Program-made: the position numbers and the translations under genes
Part shown: one piece after another, positions 9,036 through 17,951 of the stretch
Position numbering within the stretch: the stretch's first letter is position 1
How the letters are laid out: every line of letters starts with the position of its first letter
Notes under the pieces: model-generated
What the model saw: only the letters and a program-made list of their open reading frames with translations
What the model was told of the DNA's origin: nothing
The model's database searches: none
Origin: Paenibacillus_AB hodogayensis
GTDB lineage: Bacteria; Bacillota; Bacilli; Paenibacillales; NBRC-103111
NCBI RefSeq assembly: GCF_039536325.1
Contig: NZ_BAAAYO010000010.1
Span: 124,001-188,000, forward strand
DNA length: 64,000 nucleotides
Direction of reading: 5' to 3'

Positions 9036-12000
9036 ATGCCCGTTCCTGTCGAATCTATCCCCTCTATGATGACGAAACGAAACCTTCTGGCTGTCTGTCT
9101 ACTATTTATCGCATCGCTTACGGCGATCCGAATCGTATGGGTCTATGCGCATAAAATCCCGGATCATCCCGCCGCCACCCGGGGGACGCTCGATCTTCGC
9201 GGCTGGGCGTTCCAGACGCAGAAGCCGATTACGCTGGACGGAGAATGGGAATTTTACCCCGGTATTTTTCTTAACGGGTCTACGATGCCTCCCTCTCCGG
9301 ACTTTTCCGACCGCAAGGTTTTCCTTGCCGTCCCCGGCAACTGGAATACGGCCATACCTTCGCCTCCTTACGGCTTCGGCACGTACCGGCTGCGCATCGC
9401 GATCGATCCGGCGCCCGGCCAAGGCTTCGGCATCCGCATGCAGAATTTGCCCGCCTCCTCGAGGCTTTACGTCAACGGCAAGCTGCGTGTCGCATCCGGA
9501 CAGCCTGCAGCCGACAAAGCGGACTATACGGCGCGAAATGTCCCGTATAGCACGCTCTTTTCCGCAGACGGCAGCGAAATCGAGATCGTGCTCGAGATGG
9601 CCAACTTCGATGACGTGCATGGCGGCATCGTAAGCTCGATCAAATTCGGCGGCGCCGAGCCGGTTTATCGGGAAGAGCAGCTTTCCAACCTGATGCAGTT
9701 GATCGTGGTCATGGTGCTGCTCTTGCACGCCATATACGCCGCCTTGCTTTACGGGGTGGGCGCACGGCTGAACTCGCTGCTGGTCTTCGCCCTGCTCGGG
9801 CTGTCTTCGGTTCTCCTGACGCTTGTCGACGACGACAAGCTGCTGCTCGTCTGGCTGCCCATCAGCCACGTCTGGAGCGTCCGGCTGCTGTTCGCCATGA
9901 TCGTAACGGTGCCGATGCTGATGATTACGTTCTTCCGGATGCTGCTGCCCAAATATGTAGGCAAGCGCTTGTACCGCTCGCTCATCTCGCTGCTGGCCGC
10001 CGCCTTGTTGTTCGCCCTGACAGTGCCGCTCGGGTTGCTGGAAAGCTTCAGTCCGGCGCTGGTCTTGCTCGTGTGGACTCCTTTCTTGCTGTCCCCGTGG
10101 ATTACGCTGCGCGCCAGCCTGCACGGAGAGGAAGACGCCCTGTACTTGGCGCTCGGTACGATCGCCGTTGCGAACAGTGCCGTCTGGGGTATTGTCAAAT
10201 CTTTCTGGCTCCCTTACATCGGCTACTACCCGTTCGATCTGCTCATTTGCTTCCTCGCATTCGCGGCGTTCTGGTTCAAACGGTATTTCCGGACTGCCAG
10301 ACAGACGGAGCTGTTTGCCGGCAAGCTGCAGGAGGCCAATAAACGCAAGGACGACTTTCTGGCGAACACGTCCCACGAGCTGCGCAATCCGCTGCACGGG
10401 ATGATGAATATTGCTCAATCCATTCAAGAGCGCTATAAAATCATACTTGGGAAAAAAGGGGCCGACGACCTCGAGCTGCTCGTCTCGATCGGACGGCGCA
10501 TGTCGTTCATGCTGAACGATCTACTCGACCTGAACCGGCTGCAGGACAGCGGCATCCGGCTTCATGTCGGCGGCGTGCATCTGCAAGCCGTCGCTTCCGG
10601 TGTGCTCGACATGCTCCGCTTCATGACCGAGGGCAAGCCGATCAAGCTCGTAAGCCGCATACCGGAATCGTTTCCGCCCGTGCTGGCGGATGAAAACCGG
10701 CTTGTGCAGATTATGTTTAATTTGCTGCACAATGCGGTCAAATTTACGAACGAAGGCAGCATTACGATCGATGCAGCCGTGCAGCGGAACATCGCCGTCA
10801 TCCGGGTCGCCGATACGGGCATCGGCATGGACGAGGAGACTCAGCGCCGCGTCTTCCAGCCTTACGAGCAAGCCGAGGCCGGTCTTGCGGCCAGCGGAGG
10901 CGGGGGACTCGGGCTCGGGCTCGGCATTTGCAGCCAACTGGTGGAACTGCATGGAGGGACGCTCACTGTCGCTTCGGTTCCGGGTCAAGGCTCCGTGTTC
11001 ACCTTCACGTTACCTCTTGCGGAGCGGGTCGAGGCGATACAGGCACAGGCGAGCGGGCGGACTGGCGCAGCGGAAGCGGAGGATACGGGGACTGGCGCTT
11101 TGGCGGCAGCGGAATCCGTCGACGCAGCGGCGCAAGTAGCGGCCGACGGCGGCGAGGTAGCGGACAACGCCTGGACGGATACCGACAAGTCGCGCATTTT
11201 GGCCGTCGACGACGATCCGATCAATTTGAGCATTTTGAGCGACATGCTGTCGACCGGTTCGTACCGGGTCGTAACGGCAAAGAGCGGAAGCGAGGCGCTC
11301 TCGCTGCTCGATACGGGAGAGTGGGATCTGATCGTCGCCGACATCATGATGCCGCAAATGTCCGGCTACGCCTTGACGAAGCGGATCCGGGAACGGTTCT
11401 CGCTCGCGGAGCTGCCGGTGCTGCTGCTGACGGCGCGCAGCAGGCCCGAAGACGTCGAGGCCGGTTTCCTGGCCGGAGCCAACGACTATGTGACGAAGCC
11501 GGTGGATGCGCACGAGCTGCGCGCGCGGGTCCGGGCTTTGACGGAGATGAGGCGATCGGTTCGCGAGCAGTTGCGAATCGAAGCGGCCTGTCTGCAAGCG
11601 CAAATTCAGCCGCATTTTCTGTTCAATACGCTCAACTCGATTGCGGCCCTGAGTGAAATCGACACGACCCGGATGCGCGCGCTGCTTGGCAAATTCGGCC
11701 ATTACCTGCGGGCGAGCTTCGACTTTCGGAATTCGGAGCGTCTGGTGCCACTATCCCATGAGCTTGGGCTCGTCCGCTCCTATTTGTTTATCGAGAAGGA
11801 ACGGTTCGAGGAACGGCTGGAGGTGGAATGGGAGATCGACGAGCATCTGCCGCTGAGTCTGCCGCCGCTGTCGATCCAGCCGCTGGTGGAGAATGCGGTC
11901 AAGCACGGCATTCTTGCCCGCCCCAGAGGGGGCAAGCTGAGCATCCGCATCCGCGATCATGACAGCTACGCGGAAATCGCCGTCATCGACGACGGCATCG

Positions 12001-12170
12001 GTATGGACGGAGAAACGCAAAAAAGCCTGCTCGACCCCAAGTCGGACAATCGTTCCGGCATCGGATTGCGCAATACCGACCGCAGGCTGAAGCAGCTTTA
12101 CGGCAAAGGGCTGGACATTTCGAGCGTACCGGGCAAAGGGACGAGGGTGACGTTCCACATCCTGAAATGA
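9036..12170 (+). CDS. 7TM hybrid sensor histidine kinase with receiver and second LytS-like kinase module
   Basis: The ATG at 9036 follows AGAAGG closely and gives 1044 residues; TTG at 9018 and ATG at 9066 are alternatives. In order: a membrane segment; an extracellular galactose-binding-like domain (about 40-200); seven membrane helices (about 215-420) of the 7TMR-DISM type; a HisKA domain with the phospho-histidine in SHELRNPLHG (about 447); an HATPase domain (N box NLLHNAVKFT, G boxes DTGIGM and GLGLGLGI); a receiver (VDDD, aspartate in VADIMMP, lysine in YVTKP); then a second kinase unit of the LytS/YesM type (QPHFLFNTLN, PLVENAVKHG, DDGIGM). Two ATPase modules in one chain are unusual but recurrent in Paenibacillaceae. 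It presumably signals to the SARP response regulator at 279-1562. Confidence 0.88.
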   Translation: MPVPVESIPSMMTKRNLLAVCLLFIASLTAIRIVWVYAHKIPDHPAATRGTLDLRGWAFQTQKPITLDGEWEFYPGIFLNGSTMPPSPDFSDRKVFLAVPGNWNTAIPSPPYGFGTYRLRIAIDPAPGQGFGIRMQNLPASSRLYVNGKLRVASGQPAADKADYTARNVPYSTLFSADGSEIEIVLEMANFDDVHGGIVSSIKFGGAEPVYREEQLSNLMQLIVVMVLLLHAIYAALLYGVGARLNSLLVFALLGLSSVLLTLVDDDKLLLVWLPISHVWSVRLLFAMIVTVPMLMITFFRMLLPKYVGKRLYRSLISLLAAALLFALTVPLGLLESFSPALVLLVWTPFLLSPWITLRASLHGEEDALYLALGTIAVANSAVWGIVKSFWLPYIGYYPFDLLICFLAFAAFWFKRYFRTARQTELFAGKLQEANKRKDDFLANTSHELRNPLHGMMNIAQSIQERYKIILGKKGADDLELLVSIGRRMSFMLNDLLDLNRLQDSGIRLHVGGVHLQAVASGVLDMLRFMTEGKPIKLVSRIPESFPPVLADENRLVQIMFNLLHNAVKFTNEGSITIDAAVQRNIAVIRVADTGIGMDEETQRRVFQPYEQAEAGLAASGGGGLGLGLGICSQLVELHGGTLTVASVPGQGSVFTFTLPLAERVEAIQAQASGRTGAAEAEDTGTGALAAAESVDAAAQVAADGGEVADNAWTDTDKSRILAVDDDPINLSILSDMLSTGSYRVVTAKSGSEALSLLDTGEWDLIVADIMMPQMSGYALTKRIRERFSLAELPVLLLTARSRPEDVEAGFLAGANDYVTKPVDAHELRARVRALTEMRRSVREQLRIEAACLQAQIQPHFLFNTLNSIAALSEIDTTRMRALLGKFGHYLRASFDFRNSERLVPLSHELGLVRSYLFIEKERFEERLEVEWEIDEHLPLSLPPLSIQPLVENAVKHGILARPRGGKLSIRIRDHDSYAEIAVIDDGIGMDGETQKSLLDPKSDNRSGIGLRNTDRRLKQLYGKGLDISSVPGKGTRVTFHILK

Positions 12171-12379
12171 TCGCGATTGGGGCCGGCCCGGTTGTATAGG
12201 TTTCGTATAGTTTGAATGGATACACTCGAAGGAAACGATACGGATTCACCACATACTGGAGCTGCCGTATCGTAACGCAAGCGAGCGAACCTTCAAAGGG
12301 GCCGAAAACGACAAAACGACCCGCTCCCAAGAAGAACGAATCGCTCGATGATGTTCCGAGGGAAAGGAAGTTTGAACGC

Positions 12380-12628
12380 ATGCTTGTCCGCATTTTTTTC
12401 GATAACCGCTGGATTCCGGTCAATTTGCCGGATAACTCTTATTCGGAAGCTGCTGTCGAGCTGCTGCTCGACCGGCTGACCCAAGTGCTGACTCACGCGC
12501 CGCACCGCGGTTCCGCAGGCTGGGCCGATCTGCAAATGATCGAGCTGGAAACGTCGCCGGATGGCTGGAGAACGACGCTTTATCTGAATGAGACCGCGCC
12601 GGCGACGGAAACGTTGTATTTCCGCTGA
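12380..12628 (+). CDS. Hypothetical protein, 82 residues
   Basis: I chose ATG 12380 because AAGGAAG precedes it by nine bases; the open frame extends upstream to 12212 but that part looks non-coding. The product is small, mixed-charge, without membrane segment or signal peptide, with hydrophobic strands such as VRIFFDNRWIPV. No family was recognised. It lies between the hybrid kinase and the convergent germination operon, with GC-rich hairpins lacking T tracts at about 12632-12680. Confidence 0.5.
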   Translation: MLVRIFFDNRWIPVNLPDNSYSEAAVELLLDRLTQVLTHAPHRGSAGWADLQMIELETSPDGWRTTLYLNETAPATETLYFR

Positions 12629-12688
12629 TCTCCCGGTCCCTCGAGGACCGGCAAGCCCCGCCAAGACTGACTGGGGCAGTCCTACCGG

Positions 12689-13837
12689 TTAATAATCGTC
12701 ATGGCTGTCTCCGAGCCGGTACATGCCCGAATGAGTCAGATGCAGATCGACGTCGATCGAGCCGAGCGCCAAATCGTCCAGCGGTTTGGCGCCGTTCTGC
12801 GTCGCCCTACTCCAGAGCCGGAAACGATCATGATACAGCGTATGATTGAATTGATAAATATCGAGCCCCCGCTTCCGCCCGATCGCGAACGTATGTCTGA
12901 TCTCATCGGCTACGGCGCTCTCGGCCAGCCGGGTCAGCTCGCCTTCGCTCAGCTCGGCCAACAGCTCCGAAATGACCAGCTTCCCCTTGACGGATAAGGC
13001 ATACTGCCTTTCGTTTATTGGCGTAATCTTCACCTTCGGACGGTCGACCGAAACCGATGCGACCGTCTTTCCTTCCCTTTTCAGCATCACGTTGCTTCGT
13101 TTCGTATCCTCCTCGACCCAGCGCAGGCCAAGCAGCTCGGCATCGCCCATCCAGACCGCCGGTTTTTGCGGCGACAGGACGAACATCCCATCGACCATCA
13201 GCTTCGGATCATCCCTCCCCCCTTCTTTCCAAACCCCCTTGGCAATCGCTATGCAAGGAAGAAGGAGGCTCGATCCCGGTTCGCGGTAATTCGCCACCAC
13301 TTTCTGCAGCCGCAGCGGCCGGATGAACGAACGCTGGCGGTAGCTGTCCTCGGGCTGGAACAAGATCGAGCCGAGCGGCGACTGATGGAAGAATGGCAGC
13401 GTCACGAAAACGTCGTCGATTTGCTCCCTTGTAGCGTACACCCATTGCGTATAGCGAACTTCGCGAAACCGGATCAGCCCGTCTTTAAAATCGTCGATTC
13501 CGTGGCGCAGCGCCCGCTCGGAAAATACGATAGACGAGACGTGCCCCCAGAACATCCGCTGCTGGGCGGTCGCATACAGCTGGTTCATCGCCTCCACGAC
13601 CGTCCCTCCCTGCGACTTGCCCGCCCATACCGATACCGGTCCGGTTTTTTTGCCGCTTTCCGGCTTCGCCACGTTCGCAAAGTCGACCATCTGGGCATGG
13701 ATGACGAATTGCCCATCCTTGTAATCGAAGCCGACGGCGGTTATATAATCGGTATCCTGAATCACTTTAATATCCCAGCAGCCGCTTAGCAGAGCCGCGA
13801 ACAGCAGCGGAACCAACAGGGAAATCGCTCTTCTCAA
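12689..13837 (-). CDS. gerC: Germinant receptor lipoprotein, Ger(x)C family
   Basis: The protein has 382 residues. It begins with a lipoprotein signal ending in the lipobox LLSGC, followed by the WDIKVI segment typical of GerC proteins. A 382-residue length fits the family. GerC is the lipid-anchored subunit of the germinant receptor in the spore inner membrane. The start is taken as TTG at 13837, which overlaps the TGA of the gerA-type gene by four bases (TTGA) and implies translational coupling; no ATG gives the full signal peptide. It is the last gene of the operon. Confidence 0.9.
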   Translation of the reverse strand: MRRAISLLVPLLFAALLSGCWDIKVIQDTDYITAVGFDYKDGQFVIHAQMVDFANVAKPESGKKTGPVSVWAGKSQGGTVVEAMNQLYATAQQRMFWGHVSSIVFSERALRHGIDDFKDGLIRFREVRYTQWVYATREQIDDVFVTLPFFHQSPLGSILFQPEDSYRQRSFIRPLRLQKVVANYREPGSSLLLPCIAIAKGVWKEGGRDDPKLMVDGMFVLSPQKPAVWMGDAELLGLRWVEEDTKRSNVMLKREGKTVASVSVDRPKVKITPINERQYALSVKGKLVISELLAELSEGELTRLAESAVADEIRHTFAIGRKRGLDIYQFNHTLYHDRFRLWSRATQNGAKPLDDLALGSIDVDLHLTHSGMYRLGDSHDDY

Positions 13838-15309
13838 GAGTGTTCGCCGCCTTCCCTCGTATCGTCGGTCGTCTTCAGGAAGGACGGACGGTGCCGGGCC
13901 ACCTTGATCGATTTGTATTTGAACATATAGTACATATCCCGAAGCTTGGGCGGGGAGAAGGGGATCATGTACGGCACTCCGAACGATTCCAGCGTAGACA
14001 AATATAGAATCAGCGCTACGACCGATATCATAAAACCGAACATACCGAGAAAAGCGGACATCATGAGGATGATAATGCGCAGCAAGGTCACCGAACCGGC
14101 CAGCGACTGGTTGACCAGCGTAAACATCGCCATCGTCGAGATCGCCACCGCCACGAGTGTGGCCGGTCCGGTGATGCCGGCGCGGATCGAAGCATCTCCG
14201 ACGATAAGCCCCCCCACGACAGCAACCGTCTGCCCGACGGCCTTCGGCAGCCGAACGCCGGCCTCCCGGAACAGCTCGAACAAGCCGAGCATAATGAAAA
14301 AATCCATCGGACCGGAGGTCGGCAGCCCGAGTCGTACCGACGCGATCGTAGCGAGCAGCGGAAACGGAATTTGATCGAAATTGAATGCCGTGACGGCAAT
14401 GTAAAAGCCGGGGAAAAATACCGCTACGATCAACCCGACCGCCCGCAGCATACGTTCGATCAGCACGTAATAGCTCGGAAAATGCACATCCTCGGGAGAC
14501 TTCAGAATGAGCGTCAGGCTGGCCGGAGCGATCAACGCCATCGGAGAGCCGTCCACAATGAGACTGATCCGGCCGCGCAGCAGACTGTCCGCCACATAAT
14601 CCGGACGCCCGATATACTCGAGAAGCGGCAGCAGCGAGAAGCCCGAGCCGGCCAAGCTCTCCTCCAGCTGTCCGCTGCTGATCAGCCCATCGACATCGAT
14701 TTTGCCGAGATTGCTCCGCATTTGCTGCACAAGCTCCGGGTTGGCCACATCCCCAATGTACAGCAGCGCCACCGACGTGTGGCTCCGTCTTCCCACATGA
14801 ATCACCTCGCAGCATAGCGACTGCGTCAGCAGTCTTTTTCGCACGAGTGCCACGTTCGTAGCCATATCCTCGGTAAATGCGTCGCGCGGTCCTTTAATGG
14901 ACACTTCCGTACTGGATTCCTCCGGAGTCCGGTTAGGCGGCTTGGCGATGTTCAAGGCGTACAGCAGGCCGGCCGATTCGAAGAACAGCATGAGCTCGCC
15001 TGAATACAAATAATACGTAAACCGTTCCTGCCAATCGTCCCCGCTTACCCTCCTGAGCAGCAGCGTCGCATTCGTCTCCAGCTGGACCGGATCGATCTTG
15101 TCCGCCTTTTGCAGCATAGCCTGCAGATTCGGCAGCGCCAGCAGGTTGATCTGATCGTGCTGTGCCATCCCTTGGCAGTACAAGAGCACGACCTTGTGCT
15201 CCCGCCCCGCCGGGCCGAGCCGTACCGATTCGATCCGGACGTCCTGGGACAGCCGGAACATGTCCTTCAGCCGTTGTTCATTCAGCTCGCTCCGTAATAT
15301 CTCGTTCAA
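13834..15309 (-). CDS. gerA: Germinant receptor subunit A (GerA/GerKA family)
   Basis: The protein has 491 residues, the usual size. A soluble N-terminal half (residues 1-240) is followed by about five or six membrane helices with GerA hallmarks such as SLIVDGSPMALI and LPTSGPMDFF, and a cytoplasmic basic tail. The start is TTG at 15309: AAAGGAG stands eight bases upstream and the TTG overlaps the stop of the preceding gene (TTGA). The open frame continues upstream inside the gerB gene, but that extension is shadow sequence. GerA subunits take part in nutrient sensing and ion release during germination; which germinant is recognised cannot be read from the sequence. Confidence 0.92.
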   Translation of the reverse strand: MNEILRSELNEQRLKDMFRLSQDVRIESVRLGPAGREHKVVLLYCQGMAQHDQINLLALPNLQAMLQKADKIDPVQLETNATLLLRRVSGDDWQERFTYYLYSGELMLFFESAGLLYALNIAKPPNRTPEESSTEVSIKGPRDAFTEDMATNVALVRKRLLTQSLCCEVIHVGRRSHTSVALLYIGDVANPELVQQMRSNLGKIDVDGLISSGQLEESLAGSGFSLLPLLEYIGRPDYVADSLLRGRISLIVDGSPMALIAPASLTLILKSPEDVHFPSYYVLIERMLRAVGLIVAVFFPGFYIAVTAFNFDQIPFPLLATIASVRLGLPTSGPMDFFIMLGLFELFREAGVRLPKAVGQTVAVVGGLIVGDASIRAGITGPATLVAVAISTMAMFTLVNQSLAGSVTLLRIIILMMSAFLGMFGFMISVVALILYLSTLESFGVPYMIPFSPPKLRDMYYMFKYKSIKVARHRPSFLKTTDDTREGGEHS

Positions 15310-16406
15310 TCGGCATTCTCCTTTCCCCGGCGTTTGGCGGCAGGGAGCAAAGTCAAGGCAAACAGCAGCAAACCGAAGCCTGCATTCAGGACGAAGATGC
15401 CCGGGAAATACAAGGCGGATAAAAACTGGAGCATTTTGGCGTCGCTGAAGGGGAGCAAAGCAAGCACAAGCAGCACGACCGACAGTCCGATCAGCGTATA
15501 GCTGCGCCGCTTTCGCGACTTTATGCCGGTTACGTCGGGTATCAGAAACAGCATTAGCGAAACCCGGATAAACGACCCGGAAATCCATTGATAAATGGAA
15601 AGAAAATCAAGATGCGAAATGAATTTGCCAAGCGTCACCATGCGCCACTGCTCGAATGCGGGGTACCGCTGCTCCGCTGCTTCGAACGGACCGAACAAGG
15701 CGATGGAGCCGGTCAACGGACCGGTCGTCAAACCGACAAGGATAAGCGTCATGATCATGACGCCCCGGAAGCGGATTTGCGACGACACATGGTGCTGCAT
15801 CAGTACGATCAGCACCAGCTCGAACAAGCCGCAGCATGCGTACCCCAACGCTCGCAAGGACGGCTCGTACCCATGGGTGAACAAAGGCGTCAGCAGGGCG
15901 TAATCTTTGTACTGCGTGTTCGCCAAGGCGACAAAATCGCCCAGCAGGACAACCGCCGGCAGCAGCAGTCCCGCCGTTATGGCAATCGCCCTCATGCCCG
16001 CAAGAGCGGCAAAGCAGCAAAGAAGAATAAAAAACAGCACGATGACGAGCTTGGGTGTACGCGGCAAATAGGAGACGTTTGTCCATGTGACCGTATCGCT
16101 AAGCGAGACGTACGCCGCGACGAACAGATAGATGACGATGACCGCCTCCAGCAGCCTGCGCGTGACTTTGCCATAATGCTTTTCCAGCCAATCGGCTATT
16201 GCCATCTGGCGCGTTTTGCGGGAAACGACGTACAAGATGAATCCCCATAGCGCAACCGGGACGATCGAGGCCAATGCTCCGACCCAGGCATCGCGCTTGG
16301 CTGCTTCCAGCAGGATCGGAATGAGCAGCACGTGGTTGGATATGCCGATCGACAGCATAAGCACCATGTACATTTGAAGGACGGATATTTTTCTGGACGA
16401 CTGCAA
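15306..16406 (-). CDS. gerB: Germinant receptor subunit B (GerAB family transporter-like)
   Basis: The protein has about 366 residues and ten predicted membrane helices, as in the GerAB/APC-like spore germination permeases. It opens with a short basic segment followed by ISVLQMYMVLML, the usual first helix. The start is set at TTG 16406, where GGAG lies eight bases upstream; a GTG at 16424 lacks a ribosome site. The B subunit holds the germinant-binding pocket in the better studied receptors. It is the first gene of a B-A-C operon whose three members overlap by four bases each. Confidence 0.88.
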   Translation of the reverse strand: MQSSRKISVLQMYMVLMLSIGISNHVLLIPILLEAAKRDAWVGALASIVPVALWGFILYVVSRKTRQMAIADWLEKHYGKVTRRLLEAVIVIYLFVAAYVSLSDTVTWTNVSYLPRTPKLVIVLFFILLCCFAALAGMRAIAITAGLLLPAVVLLGDFVALANTQYKDYALLTPLFTHGYEPSLRALGYACCGLFELVLIVLMQHHVSSQIRFRGVMIMTLILVGLTTGPLTGSIALFGPFEAAEQRYPAFEQWRMVTLGKFISHLDFLSIYQWISGSFIRVSLMLFLIPDVTGIKSRKRRSYTLIGLSVVLLVLALLPFSDAKMLQFLSALYFPGIFVLNAGFGLLLFALTLLPAAKRRGKENAD

Positions 16407-16570
16407 GCGGCCCTCTCCCGACACGAATAGATTGGAAAAATATTTCTCGATTATCGTTCGTTGGGAAAGGGGTTTTTATGCGCGATGCCCGGCCTGTATG
16501 ATATGATGACCTTAGGGACTCCTTCCGGAGCCGATCATACATCATACCATTCTTATGGAGGCAGATCGCA

Positions 16571-17734
16571 ATGAGCGCAGACCAAACCCGAGACGGCTAT
16601 TTCGGCGAATTCGGGGGCAGCTTCATTCCCCCTATGCTGCAGGAAGCCATGGATTATTTGAGCAAGCAGTTTTATACATTCAAGGACGATCCGGAATTCA
16701 ACCGGGAATTGGATTATTATTTGAAGGAATACGTCGGCCGCGAAAACCCGCTGACCTATGCCGAGCAGTTGACCCGCTCCTGGGGCGGGGCCAAGATTTA
16801 TTTGAAGCGCGAAGACCTGAACCATACGGGAGCCCATAAAATCAACAATGTCGTCGGGCAAATTTTGCTCGCCAAGCGCATGGGCGCCAAGCGCGTCATT
16901 GCCGAAACCGGCGCCGGTCAACACGGCGTCGCCACAGCCACGGCTTGCGCCATGTTCGATATGGAGTGCGTCATTTATATGGGCGCGGAGGATACGCGCC
17001 GGCAAGCGCTTAACGTGTTCCGGATGGAGCTGCTCGGAGCCAAGGTCGTGCCGGTCACTAAAGGACAAGCCCGGCTGAAGGACGCCGTGGACGAAGCGTT
17101 GAACGATCTCGTGGAAAACTATAAGAACACGTTCTATTTGCTCGGCTCCGCCGTCGGACCTCACCCGTTCCCGACGATGGTCAAGCATTTTCAATCGGTC
17201 GTCAGCAAGGAATCCAAAAAACAAATTTTGGAGAAGGAGGGCCGTCTGCCGGATGCGATTCTCGCCTGTGTCGGAGGCGGCAGCAACGCGATCGGCGCCT
17301 TCGCCCACTACATCGACGAGCCGTCGGTTCGTTTGATCGGCGTCGAGCCGGAGCTTGCGCCCACAATGACGGAGGGCGTACCGGGCATCATTCACGGCTT
17401 TCGCTGTCTCGTCCTGCTTGATGAGGAGGGCAATCCGAAGCCGACCTATTCGATCGCCGCAGGGCTTGATTACCCGGGGATCGGGCCGGAGCACAGCCAT
17501 CTGAAAACAAGCGGCCGCGCCGAGTATGTCACCGTCTCGAACGAAGAGGTGCTCGCCGCGTTTCAGGAGCTGTCCCGTACCGAAGGCATCATTCCCGCGC
17601 TGGAAAGCGCCCATGCGGTCGCCCACGCGAAAAAAATCGCGCCGTCGATGAGCCCGGAGCAGATCTTGATCATTAACTTGTCGGGACGCGGCGACAAGGA
17701 CGTAGAGCAAGTGTTTCATATGCTAAAAAAATAA
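16571..17734 (+). CDS. trpB: Tryptophan synthase beta chain
   Basis: The protein has 387 residues and is full length. It catalyses condensation of indole with serine to tryptophan using pyridoxal phosphate. The lysine forming the Schiff base is K90 in HTGAHKINN, the catalytic glutamate follows in AETGAGQHG, and the phosphate-binding loop is GGGSNAIG. A ribosome site (ATGGAGG) lies ten bases upstream. The gene stands alone, away from any trp operon, between the germination operon and a glycan-utilisation locus, and ends at a strong terminator. A TATGAT box near 16497-16502 could be its -10 element. It could be a second beta subunit or the only one; the window does not decide. Confidence 0.95.
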   Translation: MSADQTRDGYFGEFGGSFIPPMLQEAMDYLSKQFYTFKDDPEFNRELDYYLKEYVGRENPLTYAEQLTRSWGGAKIYLKREDLNHTGAHKINNVVGQILLAKRMGAKRVIAETGAGQHGVATATACAMFDMECVIYMGAEDTRRQALNVFRMELLGAKVVPVTKGQARLKDAVDEALNDLVENYKNTFYLLGSAVGPHPFPTMVKHFQSVVSKESKKQILEKEGRLPDAILACVGGGSNAIGAFAHYIDEPSVRLIGVEPELAPTMTEGVPGIIHGFRCLVLLDEEGNPKPTYSIAAGLDYPGIGPEHSHLKTSGRAEYVTVSNEEVLAAFQELSRTEGIIPALESAHAVAHAKKIAPSMSPEQILIINLSGRGDKDVEQVFHMLKK

Positions 17735-17823
17735 GAACGGAAAGTAAAGCCCCGCTTTAGCGAAGCTAAACTTTCCGTAGCAGCATAGAAAGAAGCGGCC
17801 GTGAAAAGCGCTCGCCTCCAATA

Positions 17824-17869
17824 AAAGCCTCCCAACCGCCGAATAGGCCGTTGGGAGGCTTTGTCTTTT
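17824..17869. terminator. Strong bidirectional Rho-independent terminator
   Basis: AAAGCCTCCCAAC at 17824-17836 pairs with GTTGGGAGGCTTT at 17850-17862, followed by GTCTTTT. It sits between trpB (plus strand) and the convergent beta-helix gene ending at 17952. A smaller hairpin (TTTAGC-GAA-GCTAAA) lies just before it, around 17756-17770. Confidence 0.88.
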
Positions 17870-17951
17870 CGAACGAGAGCCGTTCTATCCTTCGCGGGAT
17901 TCGGCCTGACGCCTGCGCCGGCCGGCATGCATCAGCTCGCTGCTCCGGTCG

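Noticed and set aside
12689..14815. A 708-codon frame covering gerC and extending through gerA
   Set aside because: The upstream half overlaps gerA in another frame; the GerC signal peptide begins at 13837.
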